64,000 nucleotides of DNA, taken from Petrimonas sp. IBARAKI. GTDB taxonomy: Bacteria; Bacteroidota; Bacteroidia; Bacteroidales; Dysgonomonadaceae. Location of the stretch: NCBI GenBank assembly GCA_002356435.2, contig AP018040.2, positions 124,001 to 188,000 on the forward strand, in the 5' to 3' direction. Position numbers and translations under genes: made by a program. This document shows, in pieces, positions 31,976 through 40,798 of the stretch; position 1 is the first letter of the stretch; the number at the start of each line of letters is the position of its first letter. Under the pieces are notes generated by a model. The model had not been told where the DNA came from. It made no database searches and saw nothing but the letters and a program-made list of their open reading frames with translations.

Positions 31976-32438
31976 TGTCGTCCGGGTTGACTAATTTTTG
32001 TACATCTTCGGGTTTAATTTTTCCTTTGATGCGTACGAGAGTCGGTTCATTACCCATGGAAACGATGACCAGCTCCCGGATTGCGTCGTTTTGAAATCGT
32101 GCGAGTATTCTTGTTTTTTCTTCTTTATCGTTTGCTTTCAGCAGAACCTCATATTTGTCATCATTCAGTTTTTCAGCCAACGTATTGAACCTGAGTTTTA
32201 CATCCTGCGAACATTCATCCAGAGCGAGAACATGAACGCTCGAAATATTTAAACCGTCAGCGTATTTCGCTACAAGGGGCTTGGTCAGAAACATCAGCAA
32301 TCCGCCCACTTTAACTTTTTCTGCGTTCTTCTCCTGCGCAAACCTGTTGTACAGGTGTTCGAACGATACTTTCGACTGGCTATAGGCGGAGAATGCCAAT
32401 AATCCGCACAGCAATATGAGTGATAGACGTTTGTACAT
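31965..32438 (-). CDS. DUF4252 protein (first copy)
   Basis: 157 residues with a Sec signal peptide (LLCGLLAFSAYSQ). DUF4252 features: FEHLYNRFAQEKNAEKVKVG, VHVLALDECSQDVKLRFNTL, YEVLLKANDKEEKTRILARF and ELVIVSMGNEPTLVRIKGKI. First gene of the sigma-factor unit, overlapping the sigma gene by 11 bases. Two DUF4252 genes bracket a sigma/anti-sigma pair, which suggests they are the envelope outputs or sensors of this sigma factor. Confidence 0.88.
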   Translation of the reverse strand: MYKRLSLILLCGLLAFSAYSQSKVSFEHLYNRFAQEKNAEKVKVGGLLMFLTKPLVAKYADGLNISSVHVLALDECSQDVKLRFNTLAEKLNDDKYEVLLKANDKEEKTRILARFQNDAIRELVIVSMGNEPTLVRIKGKIKPEDVQKLVNPDDNEQ

Positions 32439-32473
32439 AAAATAGAATTTTTGGTGATTGCAAAATAAGATTT

Positions 32474-32495
32474 GTCTTCCTTTTAAAAAGAAGAC
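32474..32495 (-). terminator. Possible terminator after the flavodoxin pair
   Basis: GTCTTC and GAAGAC enclose a nearly complementary TTTT/AAAA interior. The T run after it on the minus strand is interrupted, so this is weak. Confidence 0.3.
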
Positions 32496-32528
32496 GAAAA
32501 GGGATTAGATTTGTGACAGAAAAAAGAA

Positions 32529-32738
32529 TTACTTGTTGAATTTCTCCCGGTTTTTTTCTCTTCGTTTTAAAACGAAATGGAGTAAAACTGCTAAAATGAG
32601 ACATACACCAATAATCATCCAGAACTCGTTGAGGTTACCCGACTGTTTGTAGTTGGGATATCCGATAACAGCCATAACGATAGCATAAGCAGCTAAAGCC
32701 AGCGGTAGAAATATGTACCTTTTACTCTTGAGAGGCAT
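32529..32738 (-). CDS. Small two-helix membrane protein
   Basis: 69 residues: RYIFLPLALAAYAIVMAVIG and FWMIIGVCLILAVLLHFVLK form two hydrophobic helices, with a basic C-terminal tail (KRREKNREKFNK). No motif. It overlaps the HemG-like flavodoxin gene by 17 bases, so it is translationally linked to it and may anchor or assist it. Function unknown. Confidence 0.7.
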   Translation of the reverse strand: MPLKSKRYIFLPLALAAYAIVMAVIGYPNYKQSGNLNEFWMIIGVCLILAVLLHFVLKRREKNREKFNK

Positions 32739-33228
32739 GGGACGGGTTCATTTTTTTGGCAAATTTTTTAATTTTTTCCCGGGAGGCAGGGATCGACGGT
32801 TTTCTTGATCCGGACAGCCGGTACGTTATTATTTTTTCCAGGATGGACAGCCTGGAAGGATCGATCTCTCCACCGAAGTAGTCCCTGGCAATGGCACTGT
32901 TAAAAAGCTCGGGTGGATAAGCTTCCTGCAATTCTTTTTCTGCCCTTTCGCCGGAATCCGGACATATGATGAAAAGCCCGAGACGCTTCCGGGTAAGTAT
33001 GTCGAGGTTTATCCGGCAAAAATTAGAGACCAACTCCAAAACTTTTCCGTGATAAACGGAACTGCCTATAATGACAGTATCATACGTTGACGCATCGGGA
33101 AAAGATTCTCTGTTACTCAGGTCGCAGATATCTACTTTACCGTCGATCAAATTGAAAATCTCCCGCGCGCACTTCTCCTCGTCTCCGCGCCGGGAAGCAT
33201 AAACAATGAGTGTGTTGTTTGCTGCCAT
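32722..33228 (-). CDS. Flavodoxin-domain protein (HemG-like)
   Basis: 168 residues with a flavodoxin fold: NTLIVYASRRGDEEKCARE is the FMN phosphate-binding loop position, DTVIIGSSVYHGKVLELV the second FMN loop, and GLFIICPDSGERAEKE the third. The layout is that of HemG, the quinone-linked protoporphyrinogen oxidase, but many such Bacteroidota proteins have no proven role. The usual TGNT phosphate motif is replaced by SRRG. Coupled to a small membrane protein downstream. Confidence 0.75.
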   Translation of the reverse strand: MAANNTLIVYASRRGDEEKCAREIFNLIDGKVDICDLSNRESFPDASTYDTVIIGSSVYHGKVLELVSNFCRINLDILTRKRLGLFIICPDSGERAEKELQEAYPPELFNSAIARDYFGGEIDPSRLSILEKIITYRLSGSRKPSIPASREKIKKFAKKMNPSHASQE

Positions 33229-33269
33229 CTGATGGTTGTTTTGGGAAGAAGTGCGTGCAGAATAGAAAT

Positions 33270-34733
33270 TTATTTCATTTGTTCCAAAATAGCTAACAGG
33301 TAGTCGTAGGATTTTCCGACGGCTGCGATATGAACGGCTTCATCGGGCGAATGTGCACCGGTGATGGTGGGGCCGAATGAAACGATATCAAGTTTGTGTC
33401 CGGCATTTGCCTGAATGATTCCGCATTCCAGTCCGGCGTGAATAACATTTACGTTGGGACGTTGACCGTACTTCTCCATGTATATTTTCGTCATCGTGGT
33501 CAGTAGTTCTGAGTTGGCATCGGGTTGCCAGCCGGGATAAGCACCGTCGAATTCCACTTTTGCTCCGGCAAGCATAAACACGCTTTCCACCGATGAACAA
33601 ACCCATTCTTTCCGGCTTTCCGAGGAGCTTCGGACCAGCAGTTTCACCTCAATCTGTCCTTCCGTCGACTGAACCAGGGCCAGGTTGAGCGAGCTTTCTA
33701 CTACACCCGGAAATTCGGCAAGCATACTGATTACTCCGTTTGGACAACCTTCTACGGCATTGATCAGATCATCCTGAACCTCAATCGGTAACAACGATTC
33801 CGGCACGTCGGTTTTTTCGGCTTTAAAAGAGATGGAGCTTTCAATTCCTGAAAATTCTTCCCGGAAAAGCGATTCGTATTCATTCACCAAATCAACCAGG
33901 TCCTCCGAAAGTTGTTCGGGGATGGTGACAACGGCAAATGATTCGCGTGGAATGGCGTTTCTCAGTGATCCTCCGTGAATGTTTGCGAGACGGGCTTCGT
34001 AGTTTCTCACAACGTCTTTGAGAAACCGGTTCATCAGTTTGTTGGCATTCGCATGTCCCAGATGGATCTGTGTTCCCGAGTGTCCGCCTTTGAGCCCGGT
34101 AAGGCTTATCTTAAAAGCCACGTCGCCTTTCTCAATTTCTTCATCGGGCTTAAACTGGAAAGAGACATTCACGTCTGTCCCTCCGGCACAACCAACACAG
34201 AGATCGCCGTCTTCTTCGGTATCTAAATTCAACATGACCGTGCCGCTCAGAAAGCCTTTCTGCAGACCAAAGGCACCGTCCATTCCCACTTCTTCATCCA
34301 CAGTGAAAAGAGCTTCTATAGGCGGGTGATTCAGCAGGTTATCTTCCAGTACGGCCATCATCATGGCGCAGCCGATACCGTTGTCTGCTCCCAACGTTGT
34401 GGAGCGGGCTTTCACCCACTCACCGTCGATATACGTTTGAATGGGGTCTCTGGAGAAATCGTGGGTAACATCAGCGTTTTTTTGGGGAACCATATCCAGG
34501 TGCGATTGAATGATAATGGTTTTTCCGCTTTCGTACCCTTTTGATGCCGGCTTTTTTATGAGCACATTCCCTGCTTTATCCTGCCTGGTTTCCAGGTTGA
34601 GTGATTTGCCAAAATTCATTACAAATTTCGTGACCTCTTCCATTTGTCCGGTAGGTCGTGGAATTTGATTGAGTTCGTGAAAATATTTCCAGACCCCTTG
34701 GGGATTTAGGTTTAAAATTTCTGATGTTGCCAT
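33270..34733 (-). CDS. pepD: Aminoacyl-histidine dipeptidase (PepD)
   Basis: 487 residues, M20C family. Metal-site motifs: IIQSHLDMVPQ (His), TTLGADNGIGCAMM (bridging Asp), LFTVDEEVGMDGAFGL (Glu pair), LNLDTEEDG (Asp), and FGPTITGAHSPDEAVH near the C-terminus (final His). LKGGHSGTQIHLGHANA is the dimerisation lid with its His. It cleaves Xaa-His and other dipeptides in the cytosol. With the M20 enzyme at 8.2 kb it shows a peptide-based diet. A stand-alone gene, 10 bases upstream of the flippase-like gene. Confidence 0.95.
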   Translation of the reverse strand: MATSEILNLNPQGVWKYFHELNQIPRPTGQMEEVTKFVMNFGKSLNLETRQDKAGNVLIKKPASKGYESGKTIIIQSHLDMVPQKNADVTHDFSRDPIQTYIDGEWVKARSTTLGADNGIGCAMMMAVLEDNLLNHPPIEALFTVDEEVGMDGAFGLQKGFLSGTVMLNLDTEEDGDLCVGCAGGTDVNVSFQFKPDEEIEKGDVAFKISLTGLKGGHSGTQIHLGHANANKLMNRFLKDVVRNYEARLANIHGGSLRNAIPRESFAVVTIPEQLSEDLVDLVNEYESLFREEFSGIESSISFKAEKTDVPESLLPIEVQDDLINAVEGCPNGVISMLAEFPGVVESSLNLALVQSTEGQIEVKLLVRSSSESRKEWVCSSVESVFMLAGAKVEFDGAYPGWQPDANSELLTTMTKIYMEKYGQRPNVNVIHAGLECGIIQANAGHKLDIVSFGPTITGAHSPDEAVHIAAVGKSYDYLLAILEQMK

Positions 34734-34743
34734 AATTATATAT

Positions 34744-35766
34744 TTATTGTTTCTGATTTTCGATAACAGGTAATCCTAAATTTTCTTTTTCTCTTTTTAC
34801 ATACGGAAGAGCTAGAATTCCCATCACTCCCAAAAGGATGATCCAAACCGATTGAACGGTGAAGATTGCCCCTGCAAATGCGCTGGCCTCTTCATAACCT
34901 ATCCCGAAGATAACCAGGGAGGAGATTACCATGAAATGCCACGTCCCGACGCCTCCCTGAACAGGTACTGCCACGCCGACGTTACTCATGGCGTATACAA
35001 TCCACCCGATTATCGGACCCAGGTTTTTGGTGAAATCAAAGGCATAAAAGCAAATGTAAAAATACACATAAAAACTCAACCAGGCGAGAACGGTGTAAAT
35101 AATTATTTTCCCTTTCGATTTCATCTTGGCAATCAGTACCATGTCGTACTGGACGACCTGTAGGAACTTGTTGACTTTTTTTACCAGAGGGTTTTCTTTA
35201 AAGTAGAAAAACATGACAAAGATTCCGCCGCTAATCAGTATGAGAAGCAGGTACAGCCAAACGGACGTAAATAATTTCGTGAAGTTTTCTGCAAAGCCGG
35301 GGTTTTGATGAAAATAAGATACAAAGAAGTCGACATAAAGCGCCAGGCTGATGATAACGAGAACAACACCCGCCAAGATATCGAGGATTTTATCTACAAA
35401 AAAAGTTTCGAAAGTTTTGGAGAAAGGGATCTGATCGTATTTGGTTACTATCCCACATCGCCACAGGTCTCCAGCGCGGGGCAAAAGAAAATTGACGGCA
35501 TAATTTCCAAAGGTGGCGAACACAATGCTCTCCCGCTTGGGTCGGTATCCCAGGGAATTCAGGAAAAGTTCCCAGCGTAATGCGCGAAAATAGTTGCCCA
35601 AAAGCCCGAACACGAGCGATGAAGCGATAATCCCGAAATGAGCGGAGCTTGCAATCTCCCACACTTCTCTTAAATTGGTTTTGCGATAGAGCAGCCAGAT
35701 TATAGCTACGCCAAGTGCAAGTGATAATGTTGTTTTTAGAATATCCTGTATGCGCTTTGAGTTCAT
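34744..35766 (-). CDS. Flippase-like membrane protein (LPG synthase TM / UPF0104)
   Basis: 340 residues with about eight hydrophobic helices; PF03706-type integral membrane protein. Characteristic segments: NYFRALRWELFLNSLG, NYAVNFLLPRAGDLWRCGIV and FFVDKILDIL (the conserved PxRxG-[D/E] and D-K-x-x-D motifs), and NVGVAVPVQGGVGTWHFMVI. Members are thought to move lipid-linked substrates. The start at 35764-35766 (MNSKRIQDIL) is preferred to an upstream ATG. It is encoded after pepD's neighbour position in the same direction but its substrate is not indicated by neighbours. Confidence 0.85.
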   Translation of the reverse strand: MNSKRIQDILKTTLSLALGVAIIWLLYRKTNLREVWEIASSAHFGIIASSLVFGLLGNYFRALRWELFLNSLGYRPKRESIVFATFGNYAVNFLLPRAGDLWRCGIVTKYDQIPFSKTFETFFVDKILDILAGVVLVIISLALYVDFFVSYFHQNPGFAENFTKLFTSVWLYLLLILISGGIFVMFFYFKENPLVKKVNKFLQVVQYDMVLIAKMKSKGKIIIYTVLAWLSFYVYFYICFYAFDFTKNLGPIIGWIVYAMSNVGVAVPVQGGVGTWHFMVISSLVIFGIGYEEASAFAGAIFTVQSVWIILLGVMGILALPYVKREKENLGLPVIENQKQ

Positions 35767-35892
35767 CTTAACTGAATAGGGTCTTTCTAGAGTAGGAGCG
35801 AAAGGCATAAAAAGAAAGCTAAAAAGCACTATTTTAACTTATTGTTCTATCCTTTTTTGACCGTTGATTGCCAAAATTTTTAAATTATTCCT

Positions 35893-35900
35893 TACCTTTG
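35893..35900 (+). promoter_or_regulatory. -7 promoter element of rsmA
   Basis: TACCTTTG, 35 bases before the ATG at 35936; TTG at 35867-35869 is a candidate -33 box. Confidence 0.55.
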
Positions 35901-35935
35901 CGACCGTAAAGATAGCTAATAATCGCTAATTGACA

Positions 35936-36742
35936 ATGATATCGGTAAAACCTAAAAAAAACCTCGGGCAACATTTCCTGAAAGATTCAGCAATTGCCAG
36001 TCGGATTGCCGACACGCTCGACGCTTTTGCTCCGCTTCCCATTCTCGAGGTAGGGCCGGGTACCGGTATGCTCACGCAATTTCTGCTGTCAAAAGGCAGA
36101 AACCTTACGGTTGTGGAAATCGACCGGGAGTCCATTGCTTACCTGAAGGAGTATTTTCCTTCGTTGAACGGAAATATTTTGCAGCAAAATTTCCTGACCC
36201 TGGATGTTGCGGAATATTACGACGGACCATTCTGTGTTATTGGTAACTATCCTTACAATATATCCACGCAAATTTTCTTTAAAGTGCTCGAAAACAAGGA
36301 CCTGATTCCCTGTTGTGCGGGTATGATACAGAAGGAGGTGGCTGAACGCATGATTGCTTCACCCGGTAGTAAAGCTTACGGCATACTCAGTGTTTTGCTG
36401 CAGGCCTGGTACGATATCGAGTACCTCTTCACGGTGAGCGAACAGGCGTTTATTCCTCCGCCCAAGGTCAAATCGGCAGTTGTGCGGCTTACACGTAATA
36501 AACGAAAGCAGCTCAACTGCAATGAAAAACTGTTCAAGTCGGTAGTGAAAACAAGTTTCAACCAGCGAAGGAAAATGCTGAGAAACTCCATCAGATCGCT
36601 GCTGCCCGAAGAAAGTCCTTTGCCCGACGACCCGATGCTCACAAAACGTCCCGAGCAGCTGTCGATCGAACAATTCGAACAGCTGACGAACCTGCTCGAA
36701 CCCTTAGCCGGCAAAAATTTCTTGGAAGAAAACAAGAACTGA
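35936..36742 (+). CDS. rsmA: 16S rRNA dimethyladenosine transferase
   Basis: 268 residues from MISVKPKKNLGQHFLKD. The KKxLGQHFL start, SAM loop EVGPGTGMLTQFLL, acidic VVEIDRES and catalytic NYPYNIS motifs are those of KsgA/RsmA, which dimethylates A1518 and A1519 of 16S rRNA. The C-terminal domain (PPPKVKSAVVRL) is complete. The ATG at 35936 is chosen over a TTG two codons upstream. 28 bases before corA, so possibly co-transcribed. Confidence 0.96.
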   Translation: MISVKPKKNLGQHFLKDSAIASRIADTLDAFAPLPILEVGPGTGMLTQFLLSKGRNLTVVEIDRESIAYLKEYFPSLNGNILQQNFLTLDVAEYYDGPFCVIGNYPYNISTQIFFKVLENKDLIPCCAGMIQKEVAERMIASPGSKAYGILSVLLQAWYDIEYLFTVSEQAFIPPPKVKSAVVRLTRNKRKQLNCNEKLFKSVVKTSFNQRRKMLRNSIRSLLPEESPLPDDPMLTKRPEQLSIEQFEQLTNLLEPLAGKNFLEENKN

Positions 36743-36770
36743 TTATTCATCGATTAAAAACCGAAACATC

Positions 36771-37715
36771 ATGGCGGAAATCAAACTCTTTTACCACAAA
36801 GACGGCGTGGTTAGACTCAGCCGCAGCCTTGATTTTCTCAAATCAAACCCTATCCAGAGCTTTCTATGGATAGACCTTAATGACGTTGACGAAGAAGTGG
36901 AAAACGAACTCGAAGACTTTCTGAAGATTTACATTCAGGAAGAAGAGGAAATGATCGAGATCGAGATGTCGTCGCGTTACATCGAGACGCAGGATACACT
37001 GGTGGTTAACTCGAACTTCCTTTTGTCGAACTTCGAAAGCGACCCGGTGTCGTTTATACTCAAAAACAATATATTGGTTACGGTTCGCAGCGAGGAACTT
37101 ATTTCGTTTCATGAAACGGTGAAGAAAATATCGGCAAACCCCAAAGGATACAATACCGGTGCGGATGTTCTGGTGGCATTGCTCGAAACCCGGGTGGAGT
37201 TTGATGCCGATATGATTGAAAACATGACACACAAGATCACCCAGCTCAGTAACAGCTTGAGTCTGCAGGAAGCCGACAAGGAGTTGCTGGGCGAGATCAA
37301 GAACTTACAGGAAAAGACCATGATGCTCCGCGAGAACATTATCGATAAGCAACGCACGGTTTCGAGCATGTTACGCAGTGATTTTATTCCCAAGGAACTA
37401 CAGCCGAAACTATTGATGGTGATCCGGGATATCAACTCGCTGGTGGAGCACATCAAGTTCAGTTTTGACCGGTTGGACTACTTGCAGGACACGTTTTTAG
37501 GTTATGTTAATATCGAACAGAACAAAATCATCAAGATCTTTACCATTGTGTCGGTGATTTTTATGCCGCCCACGCTTATCGCCAGTATTTACGGGATGAA
37601 TTTTACAGCCATGCCAGAGCTGAACATGAAATGGGGATATCCCGTATCGATAGGGTTGATGGTGCTTTCATCGCTGGCCATCCTGTTGTATTTCAAGAAA
37701 AGGAAGTGGTTGTAA
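36771..37715 (+). CDS. corA: CorA-type magnesium/cobalt transporter
   Basis: 314 residues. A long acidic cytosolic domain (about 1-250, including the DVDEEVENELEDFLKIYIQE stretch and a long helix) and two C-terminal membrane helices. The signature is IYGMNFTAMPEL at the end of helix 1, followed by KWGYPVSIGLMVLSSLAILL. Pentameric Mg2+ (Co2+, Ni2+) channel. Ends in a basic tail (FKKRKWL), as in the family. It stops 12 bases from the convergent amylase gene. Confidence 0.95.
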   Translation: MAEIKLFYHKDGVVRLSRSLDFLKSNPIQSFLWIDLNDVDEEVENELEDFLKIYIQEEEEMIEIEMSSRYIETQDTLVVNSNFLLSNFESDPVSFILKNNILVTVRSEELISFHETVKKISANPKGYNTGADVLVALLETRVEFDADMIENMTHKITQLSNSLSLQEADKELLGEIKNLQEKTMMLRENIIDKQRTVSSMLRSDFIPKELQPKLLMVIRDINSLVEHIKFSFDRLDYLQDTFLGYVNIEQNKIIKIFTIVSVIFMPPTLIASIYGMNFTAMPELNMKWGYPVSIGLMVLSSLAILLYFKKRKWL

Positions 37716-37727
37716 AGTTATTACCGG

Positions 37728-39068
37728 CTATTTGACATATATCCGGTATTCCCAGGGGGCCAGTTCTATTTTTTTTACAGGCGTTACTGTTTTGGCAGAA
37801 GGAAAAGCGGTAAAGCCTATACCCGGCACTTCTTCGTTGAAAACAGTTTTCACACTGTATTTGCTGAGATTAAAAACACAAACGATCTCGTTTCCTTCAT
37901 GGGCGCGTTTGAAAGAGAAAACGCTTGCCGGACTGTCGTTCACGATTTCAGTCATCTTTCCCCCTCTCTCCGGTGAAAGCAACGCTTTATTGGTTTTTTT
38001 TAATGCGTTAAGCGATGTGTATAAACCGGTAAATCCGCCCCTGTCGGTCCAATTGATACTGTCTTTTTCAAAAAACTGCAGCCTGCGGTTTAATCCGGCC
38101 TCTTGTCCGCTGTAAATCAGAGGCATGCCGGGAAGCATATAGGTGAGTACGGCAAAGGTTCCGGCGGCCTCGCCCATTCGTTCAAACTCCGTTCCGTTCC
38201 ACGAGTTTTCATCGTGGTTCGAGGTGAAATACATCGGTATGGCATGGGAGGAAAAACGTTCGTTCATTCGCTTGAGCGATAGCCGTAGAGAATCCACGTT
38301 TTCTTTTCCCTGAGCCACCATATTCATTTTGTGGTGGAGATCCCACGCATAATAGGCATCAAAAATTGATTCGTTGAGTTCCGGTTTTTCAGCTTCGGCA
38401 AGCATGAAAATATCCGGTTTCAGCGTTATGAGTGAATCCTTTGCCGTTTCCCAAAAATCAATCGGGACTTCATAGGCTACATCACAGCGGAAACCGTCGA
38501 TATCGGCCTCACGCACCCAAAACGCCATGGCGTCAATCATCGCCTTGCGCATTTCGTTCTTGCCGTAATCCAGTGGCGCGATATCTGTCCAGTCGTACAT
38601 GATAATCGGACTTCCCAAACTGTCCCTCTTGTACCAGTCGGAGTGCTCCGTTATCCACGTGTGATCGCGTGAGGTATGGTTGGGTACCCAGTCCAGAATT
38701 ACTTTCATACCCATGTCGTGTGCTTCTTTTACCACGGTTATAAAATCGTCCATGGTGCCGAATTCAGGGTTCACCTCCGTATAGTTCCTGATGGAGTAAT
38801 AACTCCCCAATGTTCCTTTCCTGTCTTTTTCTCCGATAGGTTGAACAGGCATGAACCACAACAGGTCCACGCCCAGTTCTTTCAGCCGGGGTAAATGAGC
38901 GGCAAAGGTATTGAACGTACCCTCTGGCGTGAATTGTCGCGTGTTTACCTCGTAGATGGTGGCATCGTAAACCCATTCGGGGTGTACACTTGTTGCCGCT
39001 TCCTGCTTTTTGCTTCCGCACGAAAACAGAAGCGACACAATCCATAAAAGGAAAATTGTTTTTTTCAT
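37728..39068 (-). CDS. GH13 alpha-amylase family lipoprotein
   Basis: 446 residues, signal ending in VSLLFSC (lipidated Cys17). Catalytic (beta/alpha)8 barrel with the four GH13 regions: DWVPNHTS (region I), DGFRCDVAYE (nucleophile Asp196), FMLAEAEK (acid/base Glu225) and FTSNHDENSW (Asp286). A short C-terminal beta domain follows. It should cleave alpha-glucans or oligosaccharides in the periplasm or at the outer membrane. It follows the SLC45-type transporter gene (51 bases), which would import the products; a LacI regulator is upstream. Exact substrate unknown. Confidence 0.92.
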   Translation of the reverse strand: MKKTIFLLWIVSLLFSCGSKKQEAATSVHPEWVYDATIYEVNTRQFTPEGTFNTFAAHLPRLKELGVDLLWFMPVQPIGEKDRKGTLGSYYSIRNYTEVNPEFGTMDDFITVVKEAHDMGMKVILDWVPNHTSRDHTWITEHSDWYKRDSLGSPIIMYDWTDIAPLDYGKNEMRKAMIDAMAFWVREADIDGFRCDVAYEVPIDFWETAKDSLITLKPDIFMLAEAEKPELNESIFDAYYAWDLHHKMNMVAQGKENVDSLRLSLKRMNERFSSHAIPMYFTSNHDENSWNGTEFERMGEAAGTFAVLTYMLPGMPLIYSGQEAGLNRRLQFFEKDSINWTDRGGFTGLYTSLNALKKTNKALLSPERGGKMTEIVNDSPASVFSFKRAHEGNEIVCVFNLSKYSVKTVFNEEVPGIGFTAFPSAKTVTPVKKIELAPWEYRIYVK

Positions 39069-39119
39069 TGCTGTGTTATTTATTCAAGCTCCTTAGCAAC
39101 ACATGCGAAACTTAAATTG

Positions 39120-40655
39120 TTATTTTTGTTCTTGTGCATTTTTTTTAAATTTATACGCATCGTCCCGATCTTGAACGAAGAAAACCGATAAAGCTCCGAG
39201 AACAAGTGAACATCCGGCAAGAACCATCGTGAAAATTACTTGTCCTCCAAAAATATCTTTCGTGACGAATCCCAGGATGCTGGCAGCCAGGATTTGCGGA
39301 ATAACGATAAAAAAATTGAAAATCCCCATATATGTTCCCATTTTATCTGCCGGAAGGGAGCCCGTGAGAATGGCATACGGCATGGATAGGATGCTTCCCC
39401 AGGTGAAACCGATACCAATCATAGGCAATAGAAGAATTTGGGGATTCTGAATAAAGAAGAACGAGATAAATGAGATCCCGCCCAATGCCAGTGCAATGGA
39501 ATGGGTTGCCTTCCGTCCGATCTGACGGGCAAGAACCGGAAGCAGAAACGCCGACAGGGCCGACACGGCATTGTAAACGGCAAAAAGGACCCCTACCCAG
39601 TCGGCACCCTGATTGTAGAGCTCGGAAGCTGTGTCATTCGTCCCAAAGACATGTTGGGTTACGGCCGGCGTAGTATAAATCCACATGGCGTAAAACGACA
39701 ACCACGAGAAAAACTGGACCACGGCCAGTTGCCCCATGGTTCTTGGCATATGAAGCAAGTCGTTCATGATGCCCACCATGCCGTTTTGGGTCCTTCCCTT
39801 TTTAGTCAGCATGCCCGATACCAGTAAAATAATTCCAAAGGTCAATACCAACCCCGAAACAATATAGAGTTGAGCTTCGAGCTTCAATAAAACAATTATT
39901 GCAGTTGCAATGATTCCTGCAGTTGTCCAGACGGAACCGTTTTTAAGAAATTGAACCGGAGTGACCGATGGCTTTATCTCGGTTTTAATGCCGGATATTT
40001 TTTCCTTTTCCTGTTCAAAAGCGGCCAATTCTTCAGGAGAATATTCTTTGGAAGTAAAAACGGTGTACAGGACCGATGCCAGTAGAACAACCCCTCCGAT
40101 ATAGAACGAGAGTTTAACCGACTGGGGTATTATGCCCTCACCGGCAGTATTGGGGATACCAAACCAGTTGGTTAAGATGTATGGCAATGCCGAAGCAACA
40201 ACGGCACCCAAACCGATAAAAAAGCTCTGCATGGCAAACCCCATTGTCCGCTGTTCAGAAGGAAGATTGTCTCCTACAAAAGCACGGAACGGCTCCATGG
40301 AGATATTGATGGAGGCATCCATAATCCATAACATGCCGGCTGCAATCCACAGTGCCGGAGAATTAGGCATGACGAACAACGCCAGCGTAGTAAAAATGGC
40401 ACCGATGGTAAAATAAGGGCGGCGCCGGCCGAACCGGTTCCAGGTTTTATCGCTCAGGTGCCCGATGATGGGCTGAACGATGAGCCCGGTAAGCGGGGCG
40501 GCAATCCAGAGTATGGGGATATCTTCCACCCGTGCGCCCAGTGTCTCGAAAATGCGGCTGACATTTGCGTTCTGAAGTGCAAAACCGAATTGAATTCCCA
40601 GAAATCCGAAACTCATGTTCCAGATTTCCCAAAAAGAGAGGTGTCTTTTCTTCAT
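39120..40655 (-). CDS. MFS sugar transporter (SLC45/GPH-like)
   Basis: 511 residues with about 12 hydrophobic helices. The opening LSFWEIWNMSFGFLGIQFGF and the helix 2-3 loop DKTWNRFGRRRPYFTIGAI match the SLC45/GPH maltose- and sucrose-type transporters found in Bacteroidota. A cytosolic central loop (about 210-240, EYSPEELAAFEQEKEKI) divides the halves. Likely imports maltose or malto-oligosaccharides freed by the GH13 enzyme. Lies between the LacI gene and the amylase; a LacI-type operator candidate is 91 bases upstream of its start. Confidence 0.88.
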   Translation of the reverse strand: MKKRHLSFWEIWNMSFGFLGIQFGFALQNANVSRIFETLGARVEDIPILWIAAPLTGLIVQPIIGHLSDKTWNRFGRRRPYFTIGAIFTTLALFVMPNSPALWIAAGMLWIMDASINISMEPFRAFVGDNLPSEQRTMGFAMQSFFIGLGAVVASALPYILTNWFGIPNTAGEGIIPQSVKLSFYIGGVVLLASVLYTVFTSKEYSPEELAAFEQEKEKISGIKTEIKPSVTPVQFLKNGSVWTTAGIIATAIIVLLKLEAQLYIVSGLVLTFGIILLVSGMLTKKGRTQNGMVGIMNDLLHMPRTMGQLAVVQFFSWLSFYAMWIYTTPAVTQHVFGTNDTASELYNQGADWVGVLFAVYNAVSALSAFLLPVLARQIGRKATHSIALALGGISFISFFFIQNPQILLLPMIGIGFTWGSILSMPYAILTGSLPADKMGTYMGIFNFFIVIPQILAASILGFVTKDIFGGQVIFTMVLAGCSLVLGALSVFFVQDRDDAYKFKKNAQEQK

Positions 40656-40745
40656 GTTGTGATGTTTTTCTTCTGTTAAGAAACAAATTTATAATGCTTT
40701 GGACATCAGAAAGCTGTATTTAAAGTAAAAAAGTGAAAAAACGTA

Positions 40746-40759
40746 TGCAATCGAATGCA
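40746..40759. promoter_or_regulatory. LacI-type operator candidate
   Basis: TGCAATCGAATGCA: a 14-bp near-palindrome with the central CG typical of LacI-family operators, one mismatch from perfect symmetry; with the flanking A and T it is 16 bp. It lies between the lacI-type stop codon and the transporter start. Confidence 0.5.
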
Positions 40760-40798
40760 TTGGAGCCAGTGACGCAATGACTGAGGGGCGATTCGGTA

